A DNA stretch of 64,000 nucleotides from Symsagittifera roscoffensis (Eukaryota; Xenacoelomorpha; Acoela; Convolutidae). Each line of letters opens with the position of its first letter. Positions within the stretch are counted from its first letter, which is position 1. The DNA lies in contig NC_087069.1 of assembly GCF_963678635.1 (NCBI RefSeq), forward strand, positions 56,133,175 through 56,197,174. The letters run 5' to 3'. Shown here one piece after another: positions 21,914-31,944 of the stretch. The translations under genes and the position numbers were made by a program. The notes beneath the pieces are model-generated. The model ran no database searches. It was not told where the DNA came from and was given only the letters and a program-made list of their open reading frames with translations.

Positions 21914-23737
21914 TCAATGCTCCATGTCCTCCTCCTGTGACACTGACTCCGCACTTTCGGTTTCAGTGTCTTGTAGCACGTCATTGACTATCCTGACGCT
22001 GTTGGAAGCCGTCCTCCAACGCTTCTGCTCTTCCACCCTCTGTTTACAGCAAGGTAGGGGATCCACGTTTGATTCTCTGTTTCTACAGAAGCTGTTGTGG
22101 AGACACAACGTCACGTTACTCTCCAAATCTTCTTTCAGCATCTCTGCCTTCTCATTTCCACTACGCTCGCTCGTCCTGGAAATTCTCTTCACAGCGGTGG
22201 TCACTGCATTCCGATGAGTCACGAAAGCTCGCTTGAAAGCTCCTGCCCCAATGTCCAGCTGATATTCACTGTACACTCTGCCATGTTTCGACATATGCTT
22301 TTTCGCATACTCGTACAACCATGCAGTCATGTTAGCTCTGAACCATGGCATCAATCGTTTTCTTGCCCATATCTTCTTCACTTCCATCGGAATGTTTAGA
22401 ACTTTGCACATTGTCTCAAAAAGATCTAAATCTTTTAGACAATCTAATTTCCGCAATTGTTCTCTCGTTGGTGCCTCTTGTCTATTATTTTCTCTCACAT
22501 GAGCTTCCAGCCATCGTATCGCCATCATAACTCCCACTATCACTATTGTTACGGGCTGTGATGAATCTGGTAAACCCATGGAGAGCAGCTCTCCAGAGTC
22601 CCAGATCAACATCAGATTACTACGCTTGGGATACCACCAGGTCTGCAGCAAGCAGTGGCAAGGAAACTCATCATGCGTCAACATGATGCTCCTCCAATTA
22701 CGTTTTCCCGAAGCTTCCAGCAATGGTTCTACTTCCATCATCACTCGGTGGATTTCATCATTCTCATCTACTGCATTGTAATCTGTGACAGTTGATCCTC
22801 CCTGTTTCTGTTTTTCGAAGTCACTGAAGTTCCCGCTCACATATCCCATGAACTTCTTTCCTAGTATTGACTCCAACTCTTCTTTGGTTCTCTCTGGAAT
22901 TGCTGAGAACATCTTACATAGTAACTCGTAAGACTTTTCAGACATCCTCGCTAATCTCACACACTTCGGCACTGAGAAGGCTTGATCCACAATCGTTCTT
23001 GTACTCTTTACGTCCACAGCTACGAAATGTACAGGATATCTGCTCTTGCACATTGGAGCCAACGTTGAGCCCACCAAATATCGTGCTCCTGATGGTCTAC
23101 AATAAGTTTCGCTGTGTCTGATGTTCATCTCTGTTTCGATTGCTTCCCTCCATTTTCCTATATACTTCTGCTCAGTCTGCAGAACTCCTGGGAATACTTC
23201 TACGCTGATGGCTGTGACCATCTCATGTTTCTGTTCTAGATTCAATAGTGACTCTAAAGAACCAAACTTGCTGTAGAATCCTAGTGCTGTCACTAGATTC
23301 ACATCGGTTCCTCCATGGCAATCTGCTATCAGTTCCGTTTCCGTTCTTGTTTTCATCACTACATTTCCAAACAATACTGTCAACTGCTTGTGTTGTTTCT
23401 CCAGGGTTTTCACACAGTCTAGACTTCCACAAACGTGACCCTCTAGTCCACAGACTTCCGCCAGACAGCTACCAGGTTTGACCCAGTCTTCTGGTCCCCA
23501 GCCAGGCAACTCTACTTTATCTTCTCCGTTGCTCTTAGAGGCTGTTATCATCACATTATATATGATGTTGAGGTCACGCAGGTTACAGTCTGCATTCAGT
23601 TCCCTCTGTACGTCTTGTGTCGCCCGTAATACTGAGTCAGCGTTGGGACTAGGACACCATGATGGCCTCATCAATTCCCACACTGCCATCAAGCTCGTTC
23701 TCTGTAATTCATCTGAGAATCCCAACCCAAACTTCAC
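21914..23737 (-). CDS. element B ORF, 607 codons, unknown protein
   Basis: Intact open frame with no family that I recognise. The frame has no ATG directly after the upstream stops TGA (23756-23758) and TAA (23741-23743); the first Met is at about residue 16. It is in the same frame as the 1620-codon and SGNH ORFs. Visible features: Cys-rich segment (CLAEVCGLEGHVCGSLDCVK), a hydrophobic stretch (VTIVIVGVMMAIRWL, about residue 394) that could be buried or membrane-associated, a basic region, and an acidic Ser-rich C-terminus with CC. No signal peptide. Its place before the 3' LTR is where env-like or accessory genes lie, but nothing shows it is an envelope protein. Confidence 0.75.
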   Translation of the reverse strand: MKFGLGFSDELQRTSLMAVWELMRPSWCPSPNADSVLRATQDVQRELNADCNLRDLNIIYNVMITASKSNGEDKVELPGWGPEDWVKPGSCLAEVCGLEGHVCGSLDCVKTLEKQHKQLTVLFGNVVMKTRTETELIADCHGGTDVNLVTALGFYSKFGSLESLLNLEQKHEMVTAISVEVFPGVLQTEQKYIGKWREAIETEMNIRHSETYCRPSGARYLVGSTLAPMCKSRYPVHFVAVDVKSTRTIVDQAFSVPKCVRLARMSEKSYELLCKMFSAIPERTKEELESILGKKFMGYVSGNFSDFEKQKQGGSTVTDYNAVDENDEIHRVMMEVEPLLEASGKRNWRSIMLTHDEFPCHCLLQTWWYPKRSNLMLIWDSGELLSMGLPDSSQPVTIVIVGVMMAIRWLEAHVRENNRQEAPTREQLRKLDCLKDLDLFETMCKVLNIPMEVKKIWARKRLMPWFRANMTAWLYEYAKKHMSKHGRVYSEYQLDIGAGAFKRAFVTHRNAVTTAVKRISRTSERSGNEKAEMLKEDLESNVTLCLHNSFCRNRESNVDPLPCCKQRVEEQKRWRTASNSVRIVNDVLQDTETESAESVSQEEDMEH

Positions 23738-23755
23738 TCTTTAGTCGGATTTTGG

Positions 23756-26700
23756 TCACCTCTTCTTCAAGACCAATCCCAATTTGGCCTGTGGATTGTT
23801 AACGCTCTTAATCGTTACAATTCTGGACGTCCAGAATCTTAGTAACACCGCCTGCTCATAATCAAAGAAGCAATCACGTATGTCTTCACTCAGGAAAGGA
23901 TTGTACGCTATTCCTATAATCCCGGATACGTAGCTATATGACTTCTTCTTGATAGGTCCACAGTATTCACTGGATTTCGGCAATGCTCCCATAGATTCTT
24001 TAGTGAGTCTCAACTCCTTGTTTGAGAATCTCCTGATCTCGTCTATCTTTTTCATGGGTTCCAATTCTTCAGGTTCTTTCATGTTCACCCTCATCGGTTT
24101 ACTTTGCTGCATCTCCAGCATTGCTAGTAAGAACAAGGCTTTCGTTCGCTCATCGCCTTCCCTCAACATTTTAACACAAGTGTTTAATGCAGGTACTGAA
24201 ATCTGCTCTATCAGGAATCGAATGAAACAGAGAGCGTCTCTCCGCTTCGCACACGCTACTGCTGCTCCCTCCTGGACTATCAGATCCCTCAGATTCGTCA
24301 TAAGGAAAACCTTTTCTTCTTTTGATCTCTTTCTTTCTTCTGAATCATATTCTTCGCGAGTCAGTCCCATCATACACCAGGCGAACCTGAGTTGTAACTC
24401 TGTCCTTACGTAAGGTACTGCCACGAGAGCATGTATTCTTGGCGTAGTCCTCATTTGTTCCTCGAAATACCTCAACACTACTGCTTTCCATGGAAGGCTC
24501 ACTAACTGCTCGATCGTTTCCGCCTCTACGTCAGACGACGCCAAAGTTCCATACGCCTTCTGCTTGAGGGTGGTGCCTTGCAACATCATTTCCAGATAAC
24601 CCTCCATGGCTTTTTCGTCTTCCAGGGCCATTACATACCCTCTAGCCGAGTTTCGGTATTCCAACATCTCCATGTATCCACCGGTGGGTTCATCTATCGA
24701 CACTGTCTCCGACACGGTTAGTCGGTTGTATTCCACTGGTGTTAGTTGTCCTGCAACACTTCCCTTTCCATGATTCATGGGAGATGGTTTGAAGTCCCTC
24801 ATTTTGCTCTCTCCACATTGGCTGAGTATTTCCATTTCTAACGTTGCTCCAGTCAGAGTGCGGTCACTCCTTTTGGATTTATAACCGGTTGACTTTATCC
24901 CCGCCATGAGAATGGGTGGCACCATCGCTATATCGGTTAATATTCTATCTGTGCCAGACAATTGATAATCACCTTGCCCCAAATCCATGACTTCTTCGAC
25001 TCGCTTTCTTTTCGCTGAGTTACCAGCTTTCATCGATATTTCTGAATCCACTTTTGTCTTTCCAATTCTCCTCGGCATCACTCTGCTGCCTAACTTCATT
25101 TTCATCGCATTGATTTTATCAATCACCATTTTCGATCGCATCGTTCCTCTCCTGGTCCTTGACAGGTACACCACCTCTCCTTCATCGTCCTGCGGTGTCA
25201 TCTTGATGGGAGAATTCGCTTCACTCTCATCAGTGGCTGAGTCGATCAAAAACTCACTCAGTCTCCCTTCACACTCATCAAGCTTGTCAAGTACTTCTCT
25301 CATCAAGGGTTGATTGAGACCTGTTTTGAGGATGGATTGGGTCCCATAGCTCTGAACCACAGTCCAGGATTCTTCCATGAACGCCACTCTGTCCAGCTTA
25401 CATCCCGTCCTACTCTCGTGGTCTCGGTGATGTGCTTCCCATTCTTCTTCGGGCAGCGTTCCCAAGAAAGGTACTCTGGCTGAAGCCTCTACTCTTCTCC
25501 TCCGAGGTGATTCCATGAGGATTCTCTGGTCGTTATTTCTTGAATTGCCAGGAGAGCTGCTCTCCGGCAAATTCCGTTTCATTTCCATAAAGGCTGACGG
25601 AGGCTCCAGCGTCGAGGTGCCTTCATCCGCTGGCTCAGTCGCTTCCAACGTATCCGCATTGTTTTCAAGATCACTGAAGATGTTAAAATCCAGGCTGGAT
25701 GTTCCTCCTGTCGATGCCCTGTCGTATTCCCCACCAGCTTGATCTTGTTGCATGGGTTCTTCAGTCTGACGGCTTCCACCCTGTCCGTCATCTCCTTCTG
25801 ACTTATCCTTATTCGAGTTCGATGGTCCTTGTTCGTCATTGTCGGCTTCTTCATGGAATCTCGGTATGAGCAATGTACCGGCCGATTTATCTTCCTCTTC
25901 TCCATGGACCACTTTGATTTCTTCGCAGCCGAAGGGTGCTAGGAAAGTTCTCGTCTGCAATACTCCTCCAACTTTCATCTCCTTCCTCACACTGGTCAGG
26001 ATCAATGAGGCTTCAGGCAATTCTGTCCTGCCTCTCATTCTCATCGGAGCTAAGCCTAGTCCCTTCCATTCCTCATCAAATCTTCCAGGCTTGGGAGTAG
26101 CGGCGTTGCTTATTCGCCTTCTCGTCGCTTGATCCGTGTACGCAAATCGTGTGTACTGTAACACGGCGGCATTTCTCCCCACGAAGCATGGATCCATCGT
26201 CACCGAGAAATTCCCTACTCTCCTTTCATTGGTTTCGAATGCTCTCAATCTAGGAGTTTGTACTACGGAGACTGCTCCGAGCAGCATCCTTCTTATCAGA
26301 GGGAATTCAGGGATTGCCTCCGGTAGCTTCTTGTAATCGCCCCAGTCCTTCGTCTCTTCTCTCACTTTGTGATAGGCTGCTGTGAGACGAGGCACTCTGG
26401 TCATTTCACCATTCGTTTTGTCATAGGGCCTCAGATTCCAAAGCTTTGGAAACACCTCGATGTGCCCTCTTTCTACTTCTCCCATGCGGTCACAGAAGTG
26501 ATCGTCAAAATTGATGACTGTCATCTCTGGCTCCGATATTTTCGCAAATAACAGATCTTCACTCATGAGCTCTCGCAATGCGTGCTGCTCACACCAGTTC
26601 AGTGTACTACCATCCACTGCCGATATGAGGTTCAGGTGCAGCACCGACCTCCTATATGCTTCCACTTTAACGTCAGGGAACGCAAAGGTGACTGCTGGTC

Positions 26701-28618
26701 CATAGATCACTGTCACGAACTCCGTGACTCCTCTGATCAGCGCCAAGGGATCGATTCTCATAGCTAAGCTCAAATCTGTTAATAGCGGCATGCCTCCAAC
26801 ATGTCGTCTAACATCTTCCTCTCTTTCAATTGTCTCGTCTTCTCCGGTTCCAAAGCGATTTTGCTGCAAGAGATACTGGATAAGAGTGTGTCTCAGGTCT
26901 CTTATTTTGTTCCACGAGTCCGTGGATTTCTTCATATCCAGATTCCTCACTCTCTCTTTCATCTGCTCTGGACAACGTGCCAGTTTCATCAGTCCTCCCA
27001 AGTTTCCGTGGGTTATTGCGATCAATGTCAGAAGTCCATCTAGTCGCAGGTTCTGTATTCCATCCGTAAGCAGTATCGCCGGTCCTTTTACGAAACTCTC
27101 CGCTCCGAACGTCACGAACAAGGCTATTAATTCCACTATCGATACTTTCACTACTGCTTGGAGGAATTCCTTTATCAAATAGTGCGAGACTTTCGGGTAA
27201 ACTTTTGCCAAGAAGGACGCGGTCCATCCGGCTCCCAACCCTTCTAGCATGCTGTCTGTCCTTTCAAATCCCTCCTGTCCCTTCACTTCCTGGGTCCAGT
27301 AGGTTTCCAGAGTAATCTGACACATTCTGTTCACGAACTCAGCTGTCTTTTCTCCGGCATTTTCCGCCAGGTTCACCTCCTTCAACAAGTAGGCTTGTAT
27401 CTTAGTGATCAGTACTGGGCCTTGCTGAAAAGCATCTGCACCCAATGCCGCTACTCTAGGATTCAGGTGTAGCAACTGGTTTGCTTCCGGCTTGGTTGTC
27501 AGCACCATCGCTTCCAGATGAGCTCTCGTCTCCAGTGAATTCTTTCTTCTCGTGTCTTCACTCGCCACTTCCATTGCTCGGAACCACAAGTCGTTGGACA
27601 TTGCCGTGATCACTCGATGGTCGTCATCTATTCCTGGTTTCAGTTTGAGTTGCCGACTGAAGTTGGACAGTTCCAACCCCAGCACTTCGTCCAACACTAA
27701 CATGTGTAGCGCGTGGTCCTTGAACCCTCTCATCGCGTTTGAGATATCTGACCATACTGCAGGCAGTTCAGCCTTAAGTGGCCTCAGGTTCTCCATTTCT
27801 ATCATGCAATTCGGGGCTGATATGATCACATCATATTTTCCCTCCGAAAGTAAGGCTACCATTGCATACACAAATTTCAGTCCATTCGGTAGATGTGCAT
27901 ATCTCGGAGACAACGCAAATACTACTCTCAACGTCACTTTATTGAATGATCCCTCCTTCGTCGCGTCCACCACTTCACCCATCGACTCCAGGATGTCTTT
28001 TATCGCTGGCCATACTGCGTTTTCTGCTGTTGCAGAATCTCTGATCCTGCTCAGAAAACCTCTACTGTGTAGATGGTCATTGATGCCAGCAAACACAATC
28101 GTTATCGGGTTCATTTCTGTCTGCCTTTGTACCCCTATAGCCAATGACACTGATTGCAATAGGTCTAGGTCAACTGCGGCCAGCATTATGACGTCCGGCC
28201 AAAACAAAGACTTAGAGGTGTACACGAACTCTGAATTCGCTACTACCATGATTTTGGCCTTTCTCATCTCTGCTTTGTCGTAGGCGGCGAAGATGGTCTC
28301 ATCTTTCTTTATCGCTGTCAATCCGCCATATCTCTGGGCATCACCATCTTGGTTCACTAGTTTTGGGTACACTCTCTCCTTCACATGACCAGGTGGTGTC
28401 GTCAATTGCCTAAATATCTTCACGTGTTGTCCAATCGGCGCTCTCGCCGTCAGGAATCTTCCTGGCCTTTCTTCACGATTCCTCTCATCATGGTTCAATC
28501 TCACATCTTGCAACGGTCTTGCATTCACAGGTCCCATTGTGTTATTGGAAGGCAGTCCCTCCAAGTCGGCAAATCTCAAGGCCGTCGTGGAGCTGAAATT
28601 TATGCTAGCGGCTATCAA
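23756..28618 (-). CDS. element B ORF, 1620 codons, unknown protein with SGNH-like motif
   Basis: Very long intact frame directly following the TAG stop of the SGNH ORF, in the same frame. The first codon after that stop is TTG and the first ATG is about 28 codons in, so it is made either from that ATG or by readthrough. Residues about 115-340 look like a second, degenerate SGNH-type fold: ITIVFAGINDHLHSRG matches the GxND block, while the GDS block seems to be ANS. The middle is all-helical in appearance (EFLQAVVKVSIVELIALF, LLTDLSLAMRIDPLALIRGV). Residues about 890-1010 are acidic and low-complexity (EEADNDEQGPSNSNKDKSEG). The rest has no recognisable domain. Function unknown; an SGNH relationship is my inference from one motif. 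Confidence 0.75.
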   Translation of the reverse strand: MIAASINFSSTTALRFADLEGLPSNNTMGPVNARPLQDVRLNHDERNREERPGRFLTARAPIGQHVKIFRQLTTPPGHVKERVYPKLVNQDGDAQRYGGLTAIKKDETIFAAYDKAEMRKAKIMVVANSEFVYTSKSLFWPDVIMLAAVDLDLLQSVSLAIGVQRQTEMNPITIVFAGINDHLHSRGFLSRIRDSATAENAVWPAIKDILESMGEVVDATKEGSFNKVTLRVVFALSPRYAHLPNGLKFVYAMVALLSEGKYDVIISAPNCMIEMENLRPLKAELPAVWSDISNAMRGFKDHALHMLVLDEVLGLELSNFSRQLKLKPGIDDDHRVITAMSNDLWFRAMEVASEDTRRKNSLETRAHLEAMVLTTKPEANQLLHLNPRVAALGADAFQQGPVLITKIQAYLLKEVNLAENAGEKTAEFVNRMCQITLETYWTQEVKGQEGFERTDSMLEGLGAGWTASFLAKVYPKVSHYLIKEFLQAVVKVSIVELIALFVTFGAESFVKGPAILLTDGIQNLRLDGLLTLIAITHGNLGGLMKLARCPEQMKERVRNLDMKKSTDSWNKIRDLRHTLIQYLLQQNRFGTGEDETIEREEDVRRHVGGMPLLTDLSLAMRIDPLALIRGVTEFVTVIYGPAVTFAFPDVKVEAYRRSVLHLNLISAVDGSTLNWCEQHALRELMSEDLLFAKISEPEMTVINFDDHFCDRMGEVERGHIEVFPKLWNLRPYDKTNGEMTRVPRLTAAYHKVREETKDWGDYKKLPEAIPEFPLIRRMLLGAVSVVQTPRLRAFETNERRVGNFSVTMDPCFVGRNAAVLQYTRFAYTDQATRRRISNAATPKPGRFDEEWKGLGLAPMRMRGRTELPEASLILTSVRKEMKVGGVLQTRTFLAPFGCEEIKVVHGEEEDKSAGTLLIPRFHEEADNDEQGPSNSNKDKSEGDDGQGGSRQTEEPMQQDQAGGEYDRASTGGTSSLDFNIFSDLENNADTLEATEPADEGTSTLEPPSAFMEMKRNLPESSSPGNSRNNDQRILMESPRRRRVEASARVPFLGTLPEEEWEAHHRDHESRTGCKLDRVAFMEESWTVVQSYGTQSILKTGLNQPLMREVLDKLDECEGRLSEFLIDSATDESEANSPIKMTPQDDEGEVVYLSRTRRGTMRSKMVIDKINAMKMKLGSRVMPRRIGKTKVDSEISMKAGNSAKRKRVEEVMDLGQGDYQLSGTDRILTDIAMVPPILMAGIKSTGYKSKRSDRTLTGATLEMEILSQCGESKMRDFKPSPMNHGKGSVAGQLTPVEYNRLTVSETVSIDEPTGGYMEMLEYRNSARGYVMALEDEKAMEGYLEMMLQGTTLKQKAYGTLASSDVEAETIEQLVSLPWKAVVLRYFEEQMRTTPRIHALVAVPYVRTELQLRFAWCMMGLTREEYDSEERKRSKEEKVFLMTNLRDLIVQEGAAVACAKRRDALCFIRFLIEQISVPALNTCVKMLREGDERTKALFLLAMLEMQQSKPMRVNMKEPEELEPMKKIDEIRRFSNKELRLTKESMGALPKSSEYCGPIKKKSYSYVSGIIGIAYNPFLSEDIRDCFFDYEQAVLLRFWTSRIVTIKSVNNPQAKLGLVLKKR

Positions 28619-30844
28619 CTAGTCTACGCCGGTTATCGAGTACAATCTGCTGACGGATAGCGTCGCTCCATTCAGCATCCTCCTTGCATCTTCGATGAAG
28701 CTCACTCTCTGTAGGTCCAGCTTCATTAGTTCGTCTTTGTATATATGCCAAGGAGACGGTATGGATCGCGACCACATCAATGAGCCTCTGCTCGGTCTCT
28801 CCTCTCGACTGGTACTCGTCGTCTCCGATCTAGTGTCCGATCTAGATGTGCCTGCTACTTCTTCGATTGGTTGGTTGACAGGTCCTATCCTTCTCCTAGG
28901 ATGAATTGTCCTCCTCATCGGTGCTTCTCCCAACCGATCCTGTACGTCTGTTCTTCGACCTGGTTCACTGGAGCTTTGTTGCCGGTAATTTGTGACGGCT
29001 GGGACCGTACCCAAGCGTGTTTCCAGGTTAGGAGGCACAAAGGTGGTGATCACCGTATCACTCACCGTTCCCTCTTCCTTCAGCACTCCTGTGTCAAAGA
29101 GTTCTGCTTCCAGCTCATCCAACCGTTCTTGGAAGACTCGATTCAACCAAGCTTGTCCTTCGACACTGTCGAAGTGGATGCCATCTGTGGTCAGTCTGGC
29201 TTGATCCATGGCTCTCAATTCATGTTCAATGTCCATGAGGATCATTCTTCCGGCATTTCGATTTGCTAGGTTTCTCAAGATGTTGTTCCATCTCATGACT
29301 CCCTCGTTGTGCCTTCTTCCTGATGCTGTCAGGCTTCTTGCGTTCATTGGCACCGTGCAAACGGTCAGTACCGCGCAACTGAACTTCTGCCAGAGAGTAC
29401 TGAACAAACACACCATCATTGATTCCCACAGTGCTTCCTGCTCATCTGATCCTCTGGAGATATCATTCGTCCCAACTAAGATCATCACATTGGGTATCTT
29501 CCCTGGATTCATCAGCTCCACCATGCGATATAATTGGGCAATCGTCGCGCCTCCAAAGGCCATCACCGTGGTGACCCATGAGGTCCTCAAATTCGACAGC
29601 ACTCTGACTAAGCTGTCTCCCAATATCAGGTGAGATGTCCCGAGTGGTGGTTGCTGCAGGTTCACAGCCGGGCTCCAGGTAGCTCGATTGAAGCAGGCCC
29701 TCGGATCTGTCTCCGGAACTCCCGTGAAATTATACTTCAATTGATTATTCTTCTGCACGTCTATTACACGAGACACTTTCTTCGCTGGCATCTTCCTTAC
29801 TTTCCTCTCTGGGATTCTCGAGTTCCCCATGAGTGGTGTCACGTTACTCATCCCTTGTCTGATTACTGTCTGGGAGAGTTGTACTCTGCCCGTATCGTCA
29901 ATCGTTCCATAGGTTGCAGTCACCCCGGAACCTGGTGCATTCTTGTTAGCGACCAATCGTCCAGCTGTCTCTACCAGTTTTCTCACTGTCTGTTCTACGA
30001 CGGGATCACCCAAGGTGTCACTAGGATCCGGGATTGTTACTCGGTTCGTCTCTGCTGGAAGCCGTGTCTCCGTTGTTTGACTCATTTCTCGAGGTGTCAA
30101 GAGCTCCATCGGGGACTGCCCACGAGGAATATCCCTTGCAGGTATCACTTTCTCAATGGACGTCGTCAACGCCGCCTGTTCCGATCGCTCTTTGTATTCC
30201 TGCCTTAAGCGTTCGATCTCTTCACCCTGTTTTTTGTTGCAGTCTTCAAACAACTTTCTCCACATGTCCCGATCTTCCTCCATCTGGAGCATGCTTCTGG
30301 TCATCTCGTCCAGCTCCTTCTTCGTACTTCTCAGCTGATCATTCATCTCGTCCAGATCTTGTATGGTTTGGTTCGTCTGAACCTTCTGTGTTACTTTCGC
30401 CCTTTTTGGTGGCACAGCTGCTCTCAGTGGTGAACCAGACGAGGTCGCCTCGCTGTTCATCTCCCGATGCATTCTCGTCAGCCCAGGTTTAGGCTTAGAG
30501 GGCATTGGCATCTCACCTGGTTGGTATGTCCTAGAACTTCCCAATCCAGGCTCATTCGCCAAGTCACTCCCTGAGAGAGCCCCGTTTCTCCACCTCATCA
30601 CTCTCATGTTCGGGCGGTCTAGTACTCCTCTTTCTCCATATGCTGCCATCAACAGGACTTCCGTGGGGCGGTCCCCACGGTTGTCGTGCCCCAAGATGTT
30701 GATCAGGGCGGTCAGCAACATGACCACCTCTGGGTCCTCCAGAGCGAAGTCTCGTTCGATCAGCCGACGATAGATCGCATCTACCATCGGTCCTACATAT
30801 GCCTCTGCCAGGTCCATCAATTCATCCAGGTTGAAATTGTCCAT
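28619..30844 (-). CDS. element B SGNH/GDSL-hydrolase protein, 741 codons
   Basis: Starts at ATG 30844 (MDNFNLDELMDLAEAYVGPM). Residues about 150-220 are a coiled coil (DEMNDQLRSTKKELDEMTRS). Residues about 405-580 carry the SGNH blocks in order: LILGDSLVRVL (nucleophile Ser, block I), AFGGATI (Gly, block II), MILVGTNDISRG (Asn, block III) and TTDGIHFD (Asp and His, block V). All four catalytic positions are present, so an esterase or lipase-like activity is plausible. There is no signal peptide, so it probably acts inside the cell. SGNH domains occur in some other retroelements as accessory ORFs. It ends at TAG 28619-28621, where the frame runs on into the next ORF. Confidence 0.85.
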   Translation of the reverse strand: MDNFNLDELMDLAEAYVGPMVDAIYRRLIERDFALEDPEVVMLLTALINILGHDNRGDRPTEVLLMAAYGERGVLDRPNMRVMRWRNGALSGSDLANEPGLGSSRTYQPGEMPMPSKPKPGLTRMHREMNSEATSSGSPLRAAVPPKRAKVTQKVQTNQTIQDLDEMNDQLRSTKKELDEMTRSMLQMEEDRDMWRKLFEDCNKKQGEEIERLRQEYKERSEQAALTTSIEKVIPARDIPRGQSPMELLTPREMSQTTETRLPAETNRVTIPDPSDTLGDPVVEQTVRKLVETAGRLVANKNAPGSGVTATYGTIDDTGRVQLSQTVIRQGMSNVTPLMGNSRIPERKVRKMPAKKVSRVIDVQKNNQLKYNFTGVPETDPRACFNRATWSPAVNLQQPPLGTSHLILGDSLVRVLSNLRTSWVTTVMAFGGATIAQLYRMVELMNPGKIPNVMILVGTNDISRGSDEQEALWESMMVCLFSTLWQKFSCAVLTVCTVPMNARSLTASGRRHNEGVMRWNNILRNLANRNAGRMILMDIEHELRAMDQARLTTDGIHFDSVEGQAWLNRVFQERLDELEAELFDTGVLKEEGTVSDTVITTFVPPNLETRLGTVPAVTNYRQQSSSEPGRRTDVQDRLGEAPMRRTIHPRRRIGPVNQPIEEVAGTSRSDTRSETTSTSREERPSRGSLMWSRSIPSPWHIYKDELMKLDLQRVSFIEDARRMLNGATLSVSRLYSITGVD

Positions 30845-31239
30845 ACTGTTCTTTCCAAGTTTGATTTGATTTCGATTTCAAGTTTTGACTCAAATGAGCA
30901 ATTAAATGATCAATCAGGATCTAGAAAAGGAATCACGACTGTCACACCTGTCAGTTTCACCTTAACATATATCGTTAAAATCTGCTTAAAACAGTTCAGA
31001 TAAAAAGATATTTATCCTAAAATTTGTTAAATTCAATTGGTTTCTAAAATTTTGGAATTCGACCTAAGATTGGACAGTCCAAACTTTGGATCTATTCCCA
31101 AGATCGTCATTCAGTTGTTCATGGTCACTAACCCCTACTTACCCATGATCTTAATAACCTAACACATAACATAACATAACACACATATCACATGTTACAC
31201 ACAACTTAATCTTTGCCCTAACACTCTTTCACACTTCAC
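30845..31239 (-). other. element B spacer between pol cluster and SGNH ORF
   Basis: About 400 bp, AT-rich, no supported ORF. It probably provides the leader or promoter, or a splice acceptor, for the second gene cluster; I cannot point to a specific site. Confidence 0.5.
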
Positions 31240-31893
31240 TCAGCCTATACTTAAGTAATATTTCTTATGTAGATATACTTGTAGGTTTGTATCAGAGAAT
31301 ATCACGTGTACAAGCGCGTACAATTCCCGAGGATGCAGTCTTCCTCTGTTTGGATCGTACACTGGAAGCGAGAGCTCCTTCACGTCCATTTCCACAAGGA
31401 AGTCCCTCAGCCTCGTCAAAGACAAGACTAGGTTTTCTGGGTCCACGTGCTGCTTCTCTGTCTCCCTCGTTACCAAGAAGCATAAGTACTATCCCGGTAT
31501 CCACGACACCGCCGGAGGTAAGGCTGCTACGCCCCCTATCCCTGGTCTTTGCTTCCAAAGGAATTCCACGTGTTTATATTCCCTCTTAAAATCTGCCGCT
31601 AGCGCCGTCCTAAAACTCATGTCTGCGGTGATTGCTACTGCACATGTTCTGTTTGTGAGTATGAAATCACTGTCTGTTAGTATTATGTTACTAGAATATT
31701 CATTTGGTAAATTAAAATATGACTCAACTACCCTGCCTATATCAGGTTTCTTAGGTTCTTCGCCTGTTTCTGCTTCTAAGTCTCCTGTTTCTCTTGCTAT
31801 TCTTAATTTTTTTATTATCAAGTTTTCAGTGTGGGTAAGTCCTACCCCCACTCCCCGGACAAAAATATCCATCGGCGTCCCCGTCGATCGCAT
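31240..31893 (-). CDS. element B small ORF after integrase, one in-frame stop
   Basis: About 217 codons starting MRSTGTPMDIFVRGVGVGLT, interrupted once by TAG at 31489-31491 (between WIPG and YLCFLV) and ending at TAA 31240-31242. It stays in the same frame as gag-pol and follows it after the TGA at 31945-31947, so it may be the C-terminal end of the polyprotein. No domain recognised. The polypurine-tract core also lies in it (31851-31861) but in a different reading frame from the copies in pol. Confidence 0.55.
31851..31861 (-). other. internal polypurine-tract-like copy
   Basis: Exact 11-mer TGTCCGGGGAG, identical to the core of the 3' polypurine tract at 21099-21109. Here it is read as V-R-G. 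Confidence 0.7.
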
Positions 31894-31944
31894 ACCGGGT
31901 ATTAAGTCAAGGTTAGAAGCTGGAATGAGAAGTATTTCGCGCTT

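Noticed and set aside
27552-28283. Long plus-strand ORF opposite element B
   Set aside because: It is a shadow of the 1620-codon minus-strand ORF; several similar plus-strand ORFs (24000-30700 and 36250-40550) are explained the same way.
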